Of a stretch of DNA of 64,000 bases, positions 62,201 through 64,000 are shown one piece after another. This stretch comes from Allomuricauda sp. ARW1Y1 (GTDB lineage: Bacteria; Bacteroidota; Bacteroidia; Flavobacteriales; Flavobacteriaceae): contig NZ_JACBZU010000003.1 of the NCBI RefSeq assembly GCF_013407935.1, forward strand, positions 434,001 to 498,000, written 5' to 3'. The translations under genes were made by a program, and so were the position numbers. The notes below the pieces were generated by a model that was given only the letters and a program-made list of their open reading frames with translations, was not told the DNA's origin and searched no databases. The first letter of the stretch is position 1. Each line of letters opens with the position of its first letter.

Positions 62201-64000
62201 ATGGAATATGCCTTACCGATACCTTTCAACTCGGGGAAACCAAGGAATCCGTCATTTTTTCCGAAATGTTCCCTCAAAATTCGGAGCGATTGGAGATTCA
62301 GAAAAAAGGCCCAATTCGTGTCATTGTGGGCAACCCGCCGTATTCTGTTGGGCAAAAATCGGCCAATGACAACGCCCAAAACATGAAATACGAAAAGTTG
62401 GATGCTCGTATCGCTGATACCTATGCCGAAGCTTCCACCGCCACCAACAAAAACTCCTTATATGATTCCTATATAAAGGCCTTTAGATGGTCTACCGACC
62501 GTCTTTCACCTTCGGATGGCGGCATCGTCGCCTTTGTCAGTAATGGAGCTTGGTTGGACGGAAATTCGCAGGATGGGTTTAGAAAGGTTTTGGAAAAGGA
62601 GTTTTCCAGTATTTGGGTGTTTAATTTAAGAGGGAACCAACGGACTTCTGGCGAACTTTCTAGAAAGGAAGGCGGCAAGATTTTTGGTTCCGGATCCCGA
62701 ACGCCAATTGCCATAACGTTGCTCGTTAAAAATCCCAGAAGGAAAAATGAAAAAGCCAGTATTCACTACCATGATATTGGGGATTATCTGAGCCAAAAGG
62801 AAAAGTTGGACATCATTGACAAATTCAAATCGGTTTCCAATTCCGATATGAAATGGAAGATTTTAAAACCCAATGAACATGGAGACTGGATAAATAAAAG
62901 AAATGAGGCTTTTGATGAGTTTATTCCGATTGGGGATAAAAAAGGGGATGAGCAATTACATTCTTATTTTGTTCCATTTTACAGTAACGGATTGAAAACC
63001 CAAAGAGATGTTTGGTGCTATAACTCCTCATTAACAAAACTGGTGGAAAATATTACTACTCATCTGGATTTCTATAATGAAGAACGGGTCAAATATTGGA
63101 GTAATGGTAGGGATGGGAAAAGTGAAATCAGAAAGAATATTTCTCGCGATTCAACAAAAATTAGTTGGACCAGAGCTTTGGTCTGGGACGCAGAAAAAAA
63201 CAAAGAGCACAATTTTAAAGACGGAAATTTTGTAATCTCAAGTTACCGACCTTTTTTCAAACAACACCTTTATTTTTCAAGGGCATTAAACGAAATGGTT
63301 TACCAAATTCCTAAACTGTTTCCTAGTTCTGAATCAGATAATTTGGTGATATGCATTTCTGCACATTATAGGGACGGAAGTGTCTTAATTACTAATAAAA
63401 TTCCAGACCTTCATTTAAATGGAGATACACAAGCCTTCCCATTATACTATTACGAAGAAAAGGAAGAGGTACAGGGCAATTTATTTGATAGTCAGGAAGA
63501 AGATCAGTATTTAAAGCGAGATGGTGTAAGTGACTTTATATTGCAGAAAGCCCAAAAGCAATATGGCAACTCGGTAACCAAAGAGGACATCTTCTACTAT
63601 GTATATGGTTTTTTGCATAGTCCGGTGTATCGCAAAGCCTTTGCCAATGACCTTAAAAAGATGCTGCCCCGGTTACCTTTGGTAGAAGAACCCCGTGATT
63701 TTTGGAAGTTCAGTAAGGCAGGTAGGCAATTGGCGGATTTGCATATCAATTACGAAACGCTGCCCAAACCCGATGAGGTGCTGGTCATGAAATCCGTTGG
63801 TGAACCCATTAACTACAGGGTTACCAAAATGCGATTTCCCGCCAATCATAAAACTGATAAAAGGGATATCATTTATAACAAACATATCCTAATTCAGAAT
63901 ATCCCGAGTAAGGCCTACAAGTATACGGTCAATGGGAAAAGTGCCATCGAATGGATCATGGAACGCTATCAGGTCAAGACAGACAAGAAAAGCGGTATCA
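59245..64000 (+). CDS. Single-chain restriction-modification enzyme (type ISP-like), 3' end outside window
   Basis: ATG at 59245; 1585 residues are visible without a stop. Residues ~60-85 carry an Mrr-type nuclease site (D66, Q80, K82 in G-I-D-L...I-Q-C-K-C). The helicase has Walker A M-A-C-G-T-G-K-T (K209), D-E-A-H (343-346), M-T-A-T-P-R and Q-S-V-G-R-V-M-R-R. The methylase has D-P-F-T-G-T-G (920-926) and N-P-P-Y (1030-1033), an N6-adenine type. The target-recognition part follows from about 1200, with the usual Y-R-P-F block. One polypeptide thus reads DNA, moves, methylates and cuts. The final residues (NGKSAIEWIMERYQV) are typical of the end of the family, so little is missing. Confidence 0.93.
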   Translation, partial: MPTFNRLLDNYRKIAFSERDKGDRFERLMAAYLQTDPKYADQFKKVWLWNEFPGRRDLGGGDTGIDLVALTHDNDYWAIQCKCYAENTTIDKKAVDSFLSTSSRKFKNDDLKTVSFAHRLWIDTTGKRWGRNAEEAIRNQNIPVSRLGLYQLEEAPVQWEKIDQGISGVAAREPKYEVRDHQRNALELTHTHFKEHDRGKLIMACGTGKTFTALRIAENETNGNGLILFLVPSIALLGQTLREWFAQSINPINPICICSDPDISKKKKKGEDADFYSTIDLALPASTDIANIKRQFAHYKKQGKKGMTVVFSTYQSIEVIANAQQALRSNLGNEAIFDLIISDEAHRTTGAKLSDEEESAFTKVHNNDFIEAKKRLYMTATPRMYDPKAKDKAAQADADLWSMDNIDQYGEEIYRIGFGEAVQKNLLTDYKVLILTLSDQDVPPSVQQMIMDEEREINADDASKLIGCINALSKQMLGDDGSLREVDPAPMKKAVAFCSRINPTAYSNATASTVIAEYFNTVSDEYLEALPKKEQEQRISTAAKHIDGTMTAPERDELLSWLKEDSKECRILTNVRCLSEGVDVPSLDAVMFLSARNSEVDVVQSVGRVMRRSEGKKYGYIIIPVVIPSDVEPEHALDDNKRYAVVWTVLNALRAHDDRFNATINKIDLNKKRPNQILIGRPDGTFDENGNYVNELGENYKANEKINHQFAMQFEALQNVLYARLVKKVGDRRYWEQWATSVGDIAKRQQERISFLIQEKTEHKAAFENFLKGLQSNINSAITDKEAIEMLSQHMITKPVFEALFEGYSFVDNNSISQSMQHMVALLEEGALEKDTKDLNKFYESVRMRAAGIDNAEGKQKIIIELYDKFFKTAFPKMVEQLGIVYTPVEVVDFILHSVNDVLKQEFDQTISDENVHVLDPFTGTGTFITRLIQSGLIKKGDLPRKYESELHANEIVLLAYYIADVNIENAYHDVIGHEGNYVPFDGICLTDTFQLGETKESVIFSEMFPQNSERLEIQKKGPIRVIVGNPPYSVGQKSANDNAQNMKYEKLDARIADTYAEASTATNKNSLYDSYIKAFRWSTDRLSPSDGGIVAFVSNGAWLDGNSQDGFRKVLEKEFSSIWVFNLRGNQRTSGELSRKEGGKIFGSGSRTPIAITLLVKNPRRKNEKASIHYHDIGDYLSQKEKLDIIDKFKSVSNSDMKWKILKPNEHGDWINKRNEAFDEFIPIGDKKGDEQLHSYFVPFYSNGLKTQRDVWCYNSSLTKLVENITTHLDFYNEERVKYWSNGRDGKSEIRKNISRDSTKISWTRALVWDAEKNKEHNFKDGNFVISSYRPFFKQHLYFSRALNEMVYQIPKLFPSSESDNLVICISAHYRDGSVLITNKIPDLHLNGDTQAFPLYYYEEKEEVQGNLFDSQEEDQYLKRDGVSDFILQKAQKQYGNSVTKEDIFYYVYGFLHSPVYRKAFANDLKKMLPRLPLVEEPRDFWKFSKAGRQLADLHINYETLPKPDEVLVMKSVGEPINYRVTKMRFPANHKTDKRDIIYNKHILIQNIPSKAYKYTVNGKSAIEWIMERYQVKTDKKSGI

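Noticed and set aside
1..64000. Integrase, transposase or tRNA gene marking an element boundary
   Set aside because: None could be found on either strand; the element's ends must be outside the window, so the claim that it is an integrative element and not a plasmid stays open.

Overview
The window looks like DNA from a marine-type member of the Flavobacteriaceae (Bacteroidota). Evidence: the conjugation genes are of the Bacteroidota TraA-TraQ type, several promoters carry the Bacteroidota -7 element TAnnTTTG with no Shine-Dalgarno sequences, lipoprotein signals are of the L-x-x-C type, and base composition is about 40% GC. No rRNA, tRNA, CRISPR array or complete insertion sequence was seen. 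No integrase was found, so the ends of the element lie outside the window.

Most of the window reads as one integrative/conjugative element (or conjugative plasmid) with cargo. Left to right: (1) 1-8.8 kb, plus strand, a copper/silver resistance island: permease fragment, PepSY membrane protein, CusB-type efflux adaptor, an HMA-AraC regulator, CopZ-like chaperones, a DUF305 protein, the CopA P1B-ATPase and an MtfA-like peptidase. (2) 8.9-11.8 kb: a class II Fic protein with an array of CATGAAAA boxes at its promoter, a small XRE regulator and two small proteins. (3) 11.9-24.3 kb, minus strand: the type IV secretion/mating operon, read from a ParA-like TraA through TraE, TraF, TraG, TraI, TraJ, TraK, TraM, TraN and TraO to a very large multi-repeat TraQ-like lipoprotein. 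(4) 24.3-27.7 kb: a 750 bp non-coding oriT candidate with a perfect palindrome and a row of four hairpins, then the mobA/mobB relaxosome genes.

(5) 27.7-29.4 kb: an AbiEi/AbiEii type IV toxin-antitoxin pair with an inverted-repeat operator. (6) 29.7-39.4 kb: an AraC-controlled catabolic or detoxification cassette (SnoaL-like, aldo/keto reductase, two paralogous exported alpha/beta hydrolases, a PQQ dehydrogenase with an internal cytochrome c domain, an exported carboxymuconolactone-decarboxylase-family protein, a DLH-like hydrolase, two exported cupins). Nearly every enzyme has an export signal, which suggests a periplasmic pathway. (7) 39.5-46.5 kb, minus strand: VirD4 coupling protein, toprim proteins and a DUF3945-like protein; 46.6-52.8 kb, plus strand: an M23 peptidase and a 1620-residue methylase-helicase. 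These are conjugation/DNA-processing functions, so the cassettes in (5) and (6) appear inserted between mobB and the coupling-protein module.

(8) 52.8-64 kb: a probable defence/regulation island: a structured intergenic repeat, an unassigned three-gene set (Panacea-like+DUF488, unknown protein, HNH nuclease), a RadC-like JAB protein, a sigma-like/unknown/ImmA-IrrE trio, a YegP-type protein, and an XRE controller directly upstream of a huge single-chain restriction-modification enzyme (nuclease-helicase-methylase) that runs off the window end.

The strongest non-coding observations are a 14-bp leader motif (TCAAATTCCTTAAC) present four times in front of conjugation genes, the Fic promoter boxes, the AraC direct repeats, and the oriT-like hairpin array. 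All assignments come from reading sequence and motifs; no database search was possible.
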